Assembly: GCA_032622095.1 (NCBI GenBank)
Contig: CP136066.1
Coordinates: 100,149,319 to 100,213,318, forward strand
Length of the DNA stretch: 64,000 nucleotides
Direction: 5' to 3'
Source: Siphonodentalium dalli
Lineage: Eukaryota > Mollusca > Scaphopoda > Gadilida > Siphonodentaliidae
Part shown: positions 33,581-44,590 of the stretch, piece by piece
Layout of the letters: each line of letters starts with the position of its first letter
Position numbering within the stretch: position 1 is the first letter of the stretch
Notes under the pieces: generated by a model
Told to the model about the DNA's origin: nothing
The model's input: only the letters and a program-made list of their open reading frames with translations
The model's database searches: none
Translations under genes and position numbers: made by a program

Positions 33581-34403
33581 AATTTCGACAAACTTGATGG
33601 AGGTGTATATGGACACAATTAAATCTTGGTATAATTGTGACTTCAGGAACTTGGACATCGGCAGTCTGTCTGACTCCCATGTCAGATACGGAAACAAAAC
33701 GAGAGAATACGGTCTGTGTTTACAGGGGAATGCATCGCGAATAGGTATATGTCTTCCACATCTAGAGAACGAATGTCGAAGTTCATCAAGCATTATCATC
33801 AAAACAACTCGACTGATGGTTGGTCATGTTACTCGCCTGATGAACAGTTATAATAACCTTAAAGTGATTTATCTAGTCCGGGACCCAAGAGGAATGCTGA
33901 GGTCAATGGGCATATTGCAATTGGGCGGCTATCCTTACTCACCGAAGCGTATTCAAGATTTCTGTGACGTCGTTCGCAATAAGACAATTTATTTCGATCG
34001 CATGCACATGTTGCAGAAGAACCGTGTTGGTAGGTTGTTATACGAAGACGTAGTTTCGAATTATTCTTTAGCTGCTCGGGCTTTGTCTCGTTTCATTGGC
34101 TCAATCATGTCACGTGCCAATCTGGAATATATCAACGCGATGGCTGAGCGATCGAGTGCAACGAAATACATTTACCCTAGTACGGGGGAAGAAATCTTTA
34201 AAAGCGGCGTCCCTGATGTGTGGAGGTTACACGCTTCAAGCACTTCCGTGACGAAAATAGACAAGAGGTGCGCAGCGGCATATGATCTGTTGGGTTATCA
34301 GACACTCCCACCCGAAAAACTTCAAGACCTTTCGTATAACTCCCTGCGTAGATCTTATGCGTCTATTGATATCCTGCGCTGTGCAGAATCAATATGTGAC
34401 TGA
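33581..34403 (+). CDS. Sulfotransferase-like gene, last exon (3'-PAPS-binding and C-terminus)
   Basis: After acceptor CTATTTACAG the exon is open for 274 codons to TGA at 34401. The segment LKVIYLVRDPRGMLRSMGIL (near 33860-33915) is the 3'-phosphate-binding motif R-D-P-R of PAPS sulfotransferases. Further on, GRLLYEDVVSN (L-x-Y-E-D) is a conserved substrate-domain feature, and the protein ends in LLGYQTLP and a ~30-residue tail. With the two upstream exons it totals about 390 residues, the usual size for the CHST1/3/5/6/7 group. No stop or frameshift is present. I see no AATAAA close after the stop. The likely role is extracellular-matrix or mucin glycan 6-O-sulfation; the acceptor is unknown. 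Confidence 0.85.
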
Positions 34404-35293
34404 ACAGATCATTGCGGCTTACCTTCGAGGTCCTTGCTAGTTGTTACTCATGATCTCCGAAACGATCATTAGTTACAACTGATTTCAAAGTTATGTCCAT
34501 CAGCCAAATGAACAGCTTCAATTTGAGTAAACAAAATATTGCGGCATAAGTTAAGATGAACAAAATAGATAAAAATAGATCAAATAGTACACACATGCAA
34601 GCAGTTGCAAATAACAGAAAGTGCATTATATGTTAAAAGGTAAATTAATATATACGTATAGCATCCAAGAAGCGTATATAAATACACTGCATACGATTCT
34701 CGAATTAGGGAGTTCGGTGGACTTCAACTGGACAACAAATGTTGTCTATAAAAATACATTTATAGAACAGAACACAACTCACAAGTCGGCCCACCTGTAA
34801 AACATGCTTAAACACTGTGGGCGGCAACTGCATGTATAACAGATAACAAGAAATTTACTATCAACATGAGACTTCAAAATGTATTAAACATGCTTGTGCT
34901 CGGACTAAATTTTAAAATAACTATCAAAATTAGCTTTTTTTCAAAAATTATTACCTGTGCATTCAAGCAAATGAAAGCGGTGATATGGTACGTGAATCAT
35001 ACTGTTTCATGTAAAAACGACTGAGATTAAATTTCATTCGTTCAATCCAAGACAAAAGTGGCGTATTGTAAAACTCGAAGTGAAATTATACACAGACGAT
35101 CAAATATACACATCAAAGCAGAAGACATTACGAAACGAATAATGCTATAATATTTGTGTTACAATTCTTAGAAGCATCTCACGATCACAGTGGGTTGGGT
35201 GGGGAAGATACTACGCGGAAAGTCGAGAGTAGAGTGGATCTTGAACGCAAAGTTAGAAATATGGAATTACTATAAAGAATGCACGATGTTATA
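34404..35293. other. Downstream of the sulfotransferase; nothing recognised
   Basis: AT-rich DNA, presumably the 3' untranslated region and then intergenic. No element or gene is recognised. Confidence 0.5.
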
Positions 35294-35756
35294 TGTGACC
35301 CGCCATATCAAATCCAGTCGGAAGTCGGGATTTTTTTTTACCCTGTGCCAATGCATTCTCTTATATATACGAGTCGACCATAGGTCGCCTCGCATATATA
35401 AGAGAATGCATTGGCTTAACAATTTTTTATCATGTTTTTTAAATAAATGTTTCTTACAACTTTTAGGACATAAAATAAAAAAAACATCCATTACCCTGCA
35501 GGGAGCCCCACACATATATAGAAGCACATAGAAGAGTGTCGTCTGCTCATGTTTGTATGGGGCTCTGTATGGGTAAAATTATAAAATTGTTAAAGAATAC
35601 AAGAACAAATTATTAAAATTGTACAAAATTGTTAGGCCAATGCATTCTCTTATATATGCGAGGCGACCTATGGTCGACTCGCATATATAAGAGAATGCAT
35701 TGGCACAGGGTAAAACAAATCCCGACTTCCGACTGGATTTGATATGGCGGGTCACA
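35294..35756. mobile_element. Foldback element, copy 2 (463 bp)
   Basis: It has the same ends (TGTGACCCGCCATATCAAAT and complement) and the same loop (AACATCCATTACCCTGCAGG, GAGTGTCGTCTGCTCATGTT) as copy 1, and is collinear with it apart from a ~30-bp length difference in the left arm. Flanks read TATA on both sides, consistent with a TA target duplication. Copies 1 and 2 lie on either side of the last sulfotransferase exon, 3.2 kb apart. Confidence 0.85.
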
Positions 35757-37870
35757 TATACACTTTACTGACCAAACAATTGGTGTGGGGACAAAGCCAA
35801 CAAGTTAATAGAAATATTATGGTCTACATGACATTTCGTTTAAGGCGAGACGCACGCTTTGCTTAAAGGTACGGTTGGCCTTGGCGGTGGGTATCCTGTG
35901 AAAATATTTCCACCCGTCAAAAACCGCCACAAACAGAAAGAACAACAAAATGTAGACAGACTTTGTCCGTATACAAATAAGAAATATCGCATAAACAGTA
36001 TGTTATTGTCATATCTTTGACCATTGTTATGTAAACAAAACCATAAAAAGTAACTTTTCTGGTGTTTGTTTATATTATGATGGTAAACATAAAGAGCGTT
36101 CTTTGTTGGTGAATTCCTGATATGGAACGAATAAAGAGCGTTTATGCCATTTGTGTGTGATTAGCCAGCAGCATTGTGCTGTCTTCTGTAACACAATCAG
36201 GCTCTTGCTTAGGTAAAATATAGTAAATCTTTATGATAACATGCTGTTTACGCGATGGTCATGGTATATATGAACGAAACTGTATGCGTTTTAATGTTTT
36301 TCTGTTTACGGTGATTGGAACAAATATGAATATTTTCGACAACTAAGGCCTCACGTGCCTTTAAATCCAGCAAAAAATGGCAAGAGATTTTCAACAAAGA
36401 ATACCTCAGGATCTATTTGGCAAAAATCTTGAATTTCACAAATCATCATCTTCATTTTATATAGAGTCTGGGCAATTATTAAGAGACAACAGAAACAATG
36501 GACATTTGAGAGGTTGAAATTATTATGTTCTTGTTGTCCCTTTCAGTACCAGGAAGTGCTAGAATAAATAATATCACACAACACTCCAATCACCAAATAG
36601 TCTATTGTCTTGGCTCCATGAGAGGAGGCTTCGTGTCTATCATAATGTTGAGTTAGAATTATAATTGCATAATATAGCATCATATTCCCATCTACTATAT
36701 ATTTTGGGACTTCCGTCTGTGTGTTAGCTATGGCCGGGAAAACTGCCGGACGGATTGAGCCCAAACTTCCTATCTAAGGGTAAAATCCCACATGAAGTGT
36801 CATCGAACCGCTTCTGAGAACGTCAGAGCACTCCTTATCCATTCCCAGTCACCAAAAATGACCGTCATTGGCACTGTGGGGTTAATCGCGTTGATAGTTA
36901 AAGAGCGTTCATATCCGCAGTGTCGTTGATAAAGAGCGTATGCGTGTAATGTGATTCTTATGTCTGGGGACAGACGTGAGTGTGTCTGTATCCAGACATG
37001 AGCGTGTTGTGTGATTCTTATTTCTGTCTTCGTACTTAGGGGTTCCAAGGAACGGGGGAGATTTTCATGGGGTAAGTTTTTCCGCCCGAGGACCTACAAA
37101 CGTACCTCTTTTAGGGACGGCTACCATCACGGGTACCATCATTTCTCTTGATTAAAAAGGCAGAATTAACTCAAAAGAAATTTGATACCTAGGGATACTT
37201 TTGTCGGGGAAGTGTTTTCGTGACCCTGACCTTGACCTTCAAAATGGTCAATACAAGGTAAAAGCCCGGACGAAGTCGGGTCACCTGCTAGTATATTATA
37301 AATGAAGAATAAAGCAATCACAAATATTCTAGCCCATTGAAAACAAATGTTGATTTGCAGTATGGTTTACTCAAGCAGGGATCAATCAACTAGAATTAGG
37401 CCACAGTGTTAAGATCTATTGTGGTCTGCTTTAACTTGGTTATGAGCCCATGACCAATAACTCATCTAAGCCCAAATCTGCATTTATCAACAAGCATGAC
37501 ATGAATATTCTCAAAAGAAATAATATTTGTGGATAGATGCTTTCTAAATGAAAATAATCATTACATTTCACAACTCAAGAATAATTAAGTCTCCTCTTCA
37601 TGGATATATGAACTGCACTATGAAATGAATCTATTACAGTTTTACAATTTTAAGTTCTTGGTACCTGAAAACTGAAATTTTAAATATTTGTCATATCACA
37701 AAAGTAAAGTAAATGAGGTTATAATACCCAATGGTTCTTAAATTAATCACTTTTACCAAATTTCACAAATGAAGTCCTGACAGATTTTGAGAAAATCCGT
37801 TTTGTAATACCAGGAGATTTTGGCAAAACTTGCGTCTGATTCTTAAATCTAATGAACTATTAAAATTGAC
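35757..37870 (+). repeat. ~1.5-kb dispersed repeat family, copy B, split by a Helitron
   Basis: From TTAAAGGTACGGTTGGCCTT (~35863) the sequence follows copy A (15.29-16.69 kb) block for block: AAAAACCGCCACAAACAGAA, TATGGAACGAATAAAGAGCG, TCTTGAATTTCACA, ACACTCCAATCACCAAATAG and AATGAAGAATAAAGCAATCA. It is interrupted at 36691-37291 by the short Helitron. The last part (to ~37870) matches copy A up to where the TIR element begins there. I recognise no coding function. Confidence 0.8.
36691..37291 (+). mobile_element. Non-autonomous Helitron with exact borders (601 bp)
   Basis: The 5' end TCTACTATATATTTTGGGAC follows an A. The 3' end AAGCCCGGACGAAGTCGGGT carries a hairpin (CCCG/CGGG stem), then CACCTGCTAG and a T. 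This is insertion between A and T with TC...CTAG ends and no target duplication, the Helitron rule. The borders are confirmed by dispersed-repeat copy A at ~16171, where the same flanks are joined without the element. No Rep or helicase is encoded. Confidence 0.88.
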
Positions 37871-38835
37871 ATAATACATCTACCAACTTTCAAAAATCAA
37901 CAGAAGACTACATATATACCACATGACGGACTGTATTGTGCGCTGTCTGTCATTATGTCTGTATTTAATGTATTATTATTAGTCTTGTCCGGCGTTGTTC
38001 TGGTTAAAAAGTACCCAAAATGTGTTAATATGTTGACTGTCGGTTAAAAGATATACCGCATATTTTGGCTTAATAGTTTCATTCTTCATTAATGCCAAAG
38101 AATGGCACATATCCATAACTTTTAGTTGTGGTGCATGCCCCGACCCCCACCCCTGACATGGACGACGATACTTATTTAAACTATATCATTATATAAATAC
38201 GGTTCATGGTGATGCCTGTAGCAATAAGTAGGAAATCAACAACAACAACATATTTTACCAATTGTTTTGCCCCCCTCCACTGATCGCCATTCCTGACCCG
38301 AATTGAGTAGTATACATGCATATGTTTATTGTATCTGCTCGTCTGAAACACATTATGATCGCACGCTAGCTAAATTAATGAACCGAACCTTAACCACATG
38401 CATATGCATATTAAGGATATCAGTTTTATTAAATTGTTATCAAAATCAGTTCATAGATATACATTCCCATCTCTTTCAAAATAGTAATTGGTATGGGTAT
38501 TTCAGTACTTTCTACTTTTCATAAGGATTTCTAAAAACTGCGGTATACAATCAGTTTGGTTATTAACTGTAAAATACATGAAATAAATTGACCAATAATT
38601 CGAGAATCGCAGTGCTGTATTCAGTCTCGAACCTACAACCCCAGTTTTCAAAATGATTACGGCTATTGTGATTCTCTTCTGAGATGCTTTAACAGTTGTG
38701 AAATGCTAACATCCTTTGGCCACTTTTAATTCGTATTACAGAGTTTGAGAAGGAAGGTCATATGGACAAATCTGGGTAATAGTCACAACAACAATAAATG
38801 CTACCCTATTGACCAAATATTAACTTGTCCTGATT
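37871..38835. other. No gene or element recognised
   Basis: AT-rich, with a short CAACAACAACA run at ~38236. Frames here lack motifs. Confidence 0.5.
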
Positions 38836-39470
38836 AATCTGCCCAGATATTGTATGTGGGTGGGGCATTCTCGAGTTAAACTGGGACCGGCTTTAATCAA
38901 CTGTGTATCCAGAGCTATTACTAATGTTAACAGACAACTGTTAAACGAATCTTGAAGTGAAATGGACCATGTAACAATGGCGCTAAAAATCGTGGACATG
39001 GCTAGGTTCGGAGAGGGTGTCCTATACTTAGGATTTACAACAGTTGGGTAGTTTGCTTTCATATTAGAGCGGTGAAACTTTGGGGCCATATCTATGGTGT
39101 ATCGATGTACATGTCTATCCATTAGCCTTGCTCCTTTATAAGCCCGTTTGAATTTGGCGTCAAGAGTGGGTTTGAATTTTATATAATATATATCACCCGT
39201 AAACAAAGCTCCACGCTACCAGAAGTAAACCGTCCACTCTAAAACTTTGAAAATCGTACTAAAGTTGCCCGTGGATACTGCTAACCACGTCCACTCGTCA
39301 AAAAGTTTGTATTTAAATGTTTGATTTTTGGAACAATTTTCCCCATTTGTTTTCGGTAGAATTTGCCAAATCTGAACCCACCCCGACGCAAGCTCTTCGT
39401 TGATCAGGTTGCATTAATAATAGAGCGGTCAAATATTGGAGGCGTACCTACAGTATGTAAACAAACACGC
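38836..39470 (-). repeat. Inverted relatives of the 10.6-11.9 kb tandem repeat
   Basis: On the minus strand, 39160-38990 and 39460-39330 contain the CGGTATAC/GTCGATACACC-like, GTTT(C/G)ACCGCTCTA-like and CAACCTGATCAACGAAGAGC segments of the array at 10.6-11.9 kb. The 128-codon minus frame at 38820-39206 is a chance frame through this repeat. Confidence 0.6.
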
Positions 39471-39999
39471 ATTACATCGTAGCGACTAAATACGCAATCA
39501 TGAATAATACATCCACCCCTGAAGAAGATTCGCCCATGATGTGTCTATAGTCGCTGCAAGATCCAATATGGAGACTTTCGAACGTCGCTACGGAAACGCT
39601 AGAAATTAGATACTGACATTTGATGACTTTATTTCGATGCTATGTTTTTAGAAGTCAAAGCAGTTTCCACTATTGCGATTGAAGCATTGACAATACACAC
39701 CGGGTAATCAGGACTGATCTGTACTATACCAGTTGTTTCTGTCCGTTCTAAAATATAACCCCTCAGGCTCATGGCCGAGTAGCTATTGGCAACCACCGAC
39801 TTATTAAATAACGTGAGAGAGATCGTATGCGAACAAATACCCACGATTGATACACTTGAAGCATTTCCAACTCCCCATGCACCAGTCGCCCGATTTTACT
39901 TCAATGGTGGATCATTTGAAAGACCCCCAGCATATAGGTTGAATAGATTGGACTTAATAGAAAACAATTGAGTTTCAGGATTTGGATATTATAGAAGAA
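39471..39999. other. No gene recognised
   Basis: Small overlapping frames at 39629-39971 on both strands have no motif. Nothing is supported. Confidence 0.4.
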
Positions 40000-40567
40000 C
40001 TAGAGGATGGACCCGGCGATGCTCGGGAAAAATAGAGATTTTAACAAATAAAGGTAGACTACTTCATGTAAGAACACACAAATTATTTTGGGCGTTACAT
40101 TTTATAAAGGTACATTATAAGAGGGTGTCCATAACCCCCCTCGTACTTATCCACCCCGCGTGTTTATTTTAAAATAAAATACTCCTGTGGTGTCATTAAA
40201 ACACACGTTATTCAGTTGAGTAACGATAATTCGAATAAAAGTTGCCGAAAATATAAAAAAACACTATTACTCGGTCATGTCAAACTCAAACATTCCGTTC
40301 TTCCGTTAAATAATCCTTTAATAGTGCTGGAGTATCGATTACGGTCTGGTGGGTTTTCGAGTGACGTGTTGATGTGAGACGTTACATTTTTGTGACAACG
40401 GAATACTGTCAATCTGTGAAGTGAACGCTTCAAGTTAAGTTGGTAAATTCGAACATTTAAGGTTAGTATTATGGGTATTTTATATTTTATGCACTTGCTT
40501 GTGTCAGTTTCTCCATAAACATAATGACATCATTATTGAAAACCACACTCACCAACAATAATTATTT

Positions 40568-40930
40568 GTTCAAAAGTTTTGTAATGAATGTTAAAGTACC
40601 CAACCCCTTTGAAATCTAACTCCCGGTACAGGTTGAACATCTAACCCAAACCATTATGTAGTGCGAATCAATGCCAACCCCCATGTATGTTGCGATGTGA
40701 CCCCTTAGTTAAATCTGCAATCATGCATGTTAATTTCTGTTTTATGATGTTCAAAAGTTTGTAATGAAGGTACCCACCCCTTTGAAAATCTAACTCCCGG
40801 TATAAATTTAAATTTAACCCAAACCCCATATAGTGCAGATCAATGCCAACCCCCATGTATGTTGCGATCTGACCCCTTAGTTAAATCTGCACTCATGTAT
40901 GTTAATATCTGTTTCATGATGTTTTGTTCC
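40568..40930 (+). repeat. Tandem duplication, period 181 bp
   Basis: GTTCAAAAGTTTT starts at 40568 and again at 40749. Both copies share ATCTAACTCCCGGTA, CCAACCCCCATGTATGTTGC and GACCCCTTAGTTAAATCTGC. It lies just upstream of the acceptor-like TTGTCTTGCAG before 41003. Confidence 0.85.
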
Positions 40931-41004
40931 GTATAGTCAAAACTAAGCCCCACCCACTGATTGTTAATTGCACATTGATTTGCACCTTGTGTTGTCTTGC
41001 AGAA

Positions 41005-41560
41005 ATGAATTCAGAAGAAGATTACTCGAAAGCTATCAAGTCACAGTCCCTCGCTATAGTGGACCTCTCCCGATACAAAGTTGAGTCGAGCAAACAGTGG
41101 TCTCCTATAAGTTTCTGTAACTTGTACCCCAATCCCTTTGTAAATTGAATAATTCACAATAAAATATGTTTAAAGTAAAAAACGCAGGAAGATGCACCCT
41201 GATCAGGCCCTGCAGTATGCGATGGAATCAACCAATAAGATGGATGAGAACGCTAAAGCTTTGGAGAATAAAACTGTTACTATGAGGAAAGATTATAAAC
41301 AATTAAAAATGAAGTATGCAGAGTCTATGAAACAGCAATATGAGATGTCGCATTTGCTCAAGCAAAAAGATGAGAAAATATGTAAACTGGACATGGAACT
41401 ATCTTTCTCTGAACCGTTTGATTTTGACATCAATTCATCTCAGGATTGTCTGAAGAGTTCTGTTGAGCCGTCACACGACACGGGTGTTCTACAGAGTTCT
41501 GTGGAGCCTTCACAGGACACGGGTACGACCGATGAAGATGCTCCGGTAAATTTGCAGTGA
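41005..41560 (+). pseudogene. Gene fragment with coiled coil, split by a LINE tail
   Basis: After an acceptor-like TTGTGTTGTCTTGCAG, an ATG at 41005 opens MNSEEDYSKAIKSQSLAIVD and a further stretch to VESSKQ (~41097). An 82-bp LINE 3' tail follows, and coding resumes at ~41180 as KKRRKMHPDQALQYAMESTN. A ~60-residue helical coiled-coil segment (KTVTMRKDYKQLKMKYAESM) comes next, then two copies of a ~14-residue acidic repeat (SSVEPSHDTGV and SSVEPSQDTGT) and a TGA at ~41558. I do not recognise the family. The first part could instead be unrelated to the second; their shared reading direction and the lysine-rich join are only suggestive. Confidence 0.5.
41099..41180 (+). mobile_element. LINE 3' tail only (same family as 26.5 kb)
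   Basis: GTAACTTGTACCCCAATCCC through CACAATAAAATATGTTTAAA matches 26527-26588 closely. Only the last ~80 bp of the LINE are present, a typical severely 5'-truncated insertion. It interrupts the coiled-coil gene fragment. Confidence 0.7.
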
Positions 41561-41887
41561 TATCAATGATAAATGAAGACTGCATTTTGCTTTTCATCTG
41601 AGAAATGATATGTGATATTATATATTCGTGATTAAACATTAACATATTCTGACGATGTATGTTTTGAAACAAAACTCAGTTTTCCAAATGAATTATTAAA
41701 TTGAATTGAATTAACGAAGGCCAAAATCCTGACCTTCAGATATGAACGTATTCCGAGTTTGGGCAACGTGATAGAGTTACGCCTCATTGATATGTCGCAG
41801 ACAAAAGCATGACAATAATATTTCTGATTCATGAGTTTCACCCTTTTTATCCTGAATGGAATCTCACATTACGTACTAAAGGTACAC

Positions 41888-42075
41888 ATTCGAATATTCC
41901 ATTGTTCATTTGCAAGGATGTTCTGTTAATTGAGCAGGCGCCTGAGAGAAAAAAAAATACTGAATTTTATAAATTGGATTCTCATTGATTCATTTGTAAT
42001 GATGATCAAATAATAAGTTCTAATAACCGTTTGTTGAAGTTATTATCTGAACATCCTTGTAAATGAATCAATGAG
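41888..42075. repeat. Hairpin family copy 2 inside the Helitron
   Basis: The hairpin AATAATAAGTTCTAATA / TGTTGAAGTTATTATCTGAA (42009-42050) is flanked by CATTTGCAAGGATGTTC and GAACATCCTTGTAAATGAAT, which are themselves inverted. The whole is a ~190-bp palindrome related to 31.88-32.04 kb. Confidence 0.65.
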
Positions 42076-42253
42076 CGATTGGTCGAGAAACCATAAAGTG
42101 TATAGCGGTCAGATATATACGCACACACTCGCATTTATATATTAAGAAGAAGACTATACGCTATATTTAATCACGATCTATTCTGCTCATATTAATTCTG
42201 GGGCGTTGAAAACAACTCATAAATAGCATATAAATATTTTATATTTGCGTGTT

Positions 42254-44027
42254 CTATGACAGCAAGGCTTCTTTGTACACATCGTTTCTGGTTCTGGGAT
42301 TTGGATCATAGAAGAAAAGACCTTCTTCGGAGCCAATTCTCGAACACCCAACATAAAACTGGCCATGTGCGAAGCAGGGTGTTTCGAGGTGAAGACCAAC
42401 GACTTTAAGTGTTTGACCCTGGGCATTGATGGTCATTGAGAAGCTCAGTTTCACTGGTAACTGGATCCGTTTGAATGCTACAGGCGTGTCTGTTGGTATC
42501 AAGGGAATTCTTGGAATTAGAACTTTTTCGCCTGCATAAGGATCTGACATTATGATGGCCTCGAGGAGATTTGGTTGCATATACTTTACTGTTAGGCGTA
42601 TACCGTTGCAACGCTTTGGTGGGTCCATGTTCCTCAAAAGTATTATGGGTGTACCTACCTTGGCAGTCAATATATGTGGGGGAAATCCACATGGTTGCAA
42701 GGAGTTAAGAAATTATGTTGGGTATTGCACCAATTAAGTAATATCAGGCATTGTGTCGACAGATGTGTATATGTGAACATCTCCAGGAATTAGAGGAAGC
42801 ATTTGAATGTTGATTTGGTCGACGTCCACATTCTTAGGTGCAAGAATTGCTCGTTCGCTAAGCCAATTCAAATGGCGATAATTGTCCTTTACGCCATGGA
42901 ATACCTTTTCCTGTAACATTGCAATGCTATCGCTGTTCTGTCCGCATGGTAAAGGAACCAAGCCGTCTGAATCTTCCTGCAATTCTCCACTCTCAATCTG
43001 CAAGAGTGTCAGCGCAAATTCTGCAGCATTTCTATTCAATCTCATGTTAGTCTTCAATGTAAGTGTGTGAACACCTTTCCATAAATATGAAGCTTTGAAG
43101 CTAGCATTAAGTTCAACTGCCTTGGTGCCTCTTGGGATGACTGGCAAAATTTGGCGGAAGTCACCAGCCATTAGAATGGTTACTCTACCCATTGGTGCAT
43201 TGTTTCCTCTGATATCTTTTAGTAATTTTTCTACAGATTCAAAGTCTGTTTTGTGAGACATAGTACACGTACACTCATCCCACACAAGTAGCTTACATTC
43301 CCGGAGCAGTTGTGCATTACTGGTTCCATTTGCGATACTGCACTTTGGATTTTCTTTATTAAGACTTAGCTTAAATGTTGAGTGAGCTGTCCTCCCACCA
43401 TTCAATAGCGTCGCAACAGCAAGTGCTATTCCACCATCTTTTCTAATTTGGGCAAGCAGGAGATTGACCAAGAATGTTTTTCCAGTACCACCTGGTGCAT
43501 CCAAAAATACCAGCCCACCAATGTTGTCATTTACACGATCTATCACATTATGAAATATGTGTTGCTGTTGTGTGTTGAGTTTAGGGATATTTTCTTGGAG
43601 TAAAATGGCCAACTTATCCTTGTTATATGGTGTTTCCCTCAAAATATCGCCGCCTAGGGGGCCAGCGTCTGTTCTTATTGTACCTGGTAATCCATACTCA
43701 TCCAGATGTTTCCCGCCAAGTTCCACAACCTTGTTCTCTATTTGTATCAATGCTTCATTGAACATGGCATCGGAGTAGGTGCAACCCGGGTGAAATTGTT
43801 TGGCTCTATGGAGAACGTCCTCAGTCATTGGCTCTCTGAGCTATCCACAAATCCATAGGGGCAATTAATGTGCAAAAATGCAGCATTATAGCAAACAGAT
43901 TTATGATATGGAATTGCGACCTTGTGCTGGTTGCTTCACTCAGAGCTGCATTCCAATGTACATCGTCTTCAAGAAGTCCCCGCTTGTTGCATGTTTGAAG
44001 GAAAGTATGAAATGTCGTTCCCTCCAC
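42254..44027 (-). pseudogene. Helitron PIF1-like DNA helicase domain (broken)
   Basis: From 44027 a frame with LLEDDVHWNAALSEA and LFAIMLHFC matches the conserved linker before the helicase. A 364-codon frame (43828-42734) then holds Walker A FLDAPGGTGKTFLVNLLLAQ, a STFKLSLN segment, Walker B LLVWDECT and a MAGDFRQILPV motif, as in superfamily 1B PIF1 helicases. Two in-frame TAA stops (~42734 and ~42718) separate it from the last 148 codons, which carry [20 protein letters not shown] and the closing [17 protein letters not shown] motifs. The Lys normally seen in TIN(K)AQGQT is absent, an apparent single-codon loss. A frameshift near 43830 splits the linker from the helicase. Confidence 0.9.
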
Positions 44028-44140
44028 AGTTTTGAGATCCTTGTACGATTTTGGTCCCTTTATAATATGGAGCAGCAGACGGAGACAGAAGCATTATAAT
44101 TGGTTTGGATGAATCGTGTACACTCGCCCTATTGCATCTG

Positions 44141-44590
44141 GTCGGCCCTGTTTTCTACGATGCCACTGGTTGTTCGCCAATGTGAAGAACTTTGGAACTT
44201 ACGTGTAAAGCAGAGTTCCTGCGAAATCGTCAGTCTCGCATAGGGCGAACAATGCCGTAAGTTTCGTTTCTTTCGATGATATAACTCTGGCTTCAGCAGT
44301 AATCTGTGGAATAAATACTATGTAAGTTATCAGGTGTACATTTAAGTGTATACCTAGATAACCACCCACGGGTCGGCCCTGTTTTCTACGATGCCACTGG
44401 TTGTTCGCCCATGTGAAGAACTTTGGAACTTCCGTGTAAAGCAGAGTTCCTGCGAAATCATCAGTCTCGCATAGGGCGAAGAATGCCGTAAGTTTCGTTT
44501 CTTTCGATGATATAACTCTGGCTTCAGCAGTAATCTCTGTGGAATAAACCATCTGTAAGTTCTTTAGGTGTACATCTAAGTGAACGACAG
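44141..44590 (-). pseudogene. Helitron linker segment in 231-bp tandem duplication
   Basis: GTCGGCCCTGTTTTCTACGA begins at 44141 and at 44372, a period of 231 bp. Both copies encode TKLTA(F/L)FALCETDDFAGTLL, and the same EVPKFFTWANNQWHRRKQGR follows. This is the segment between Rep and helicase seen once in normal Helitrons. Because 231 is divisible by three the frame can pass through both copies, but the duplicated unit makes the protein abnormal. Confidence 0.85.

Larger units (their letters stand above)
40000..42150 (-). mobile_element. Probable non-autonomous Helitron with a captured gene fragment (2.15 kb)
   Basis: The minus-strand 5' end TCTTCTTAATATATAAATGC at 42150 is nearly the same as the verified 5' end at 54721 and is followed by the same CACTTT(A/G)TG(G/A)TTTCTCGACC segment. 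The minus-strand 3' end at 40000 reads TTCCCGAGCATCGCCGGGTC, then CATCCTCTAG and a T: a CCCG/CGGG hairpin followed by CTAG. Inside lie a 181-bp tandem duplication (40568-40930), a plus-strand gene fragment (41005-41560) and a LINE tail (41099-41180). The two ends were paired by type and order only, so they could belong to different elements. Confidence 0.55.
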
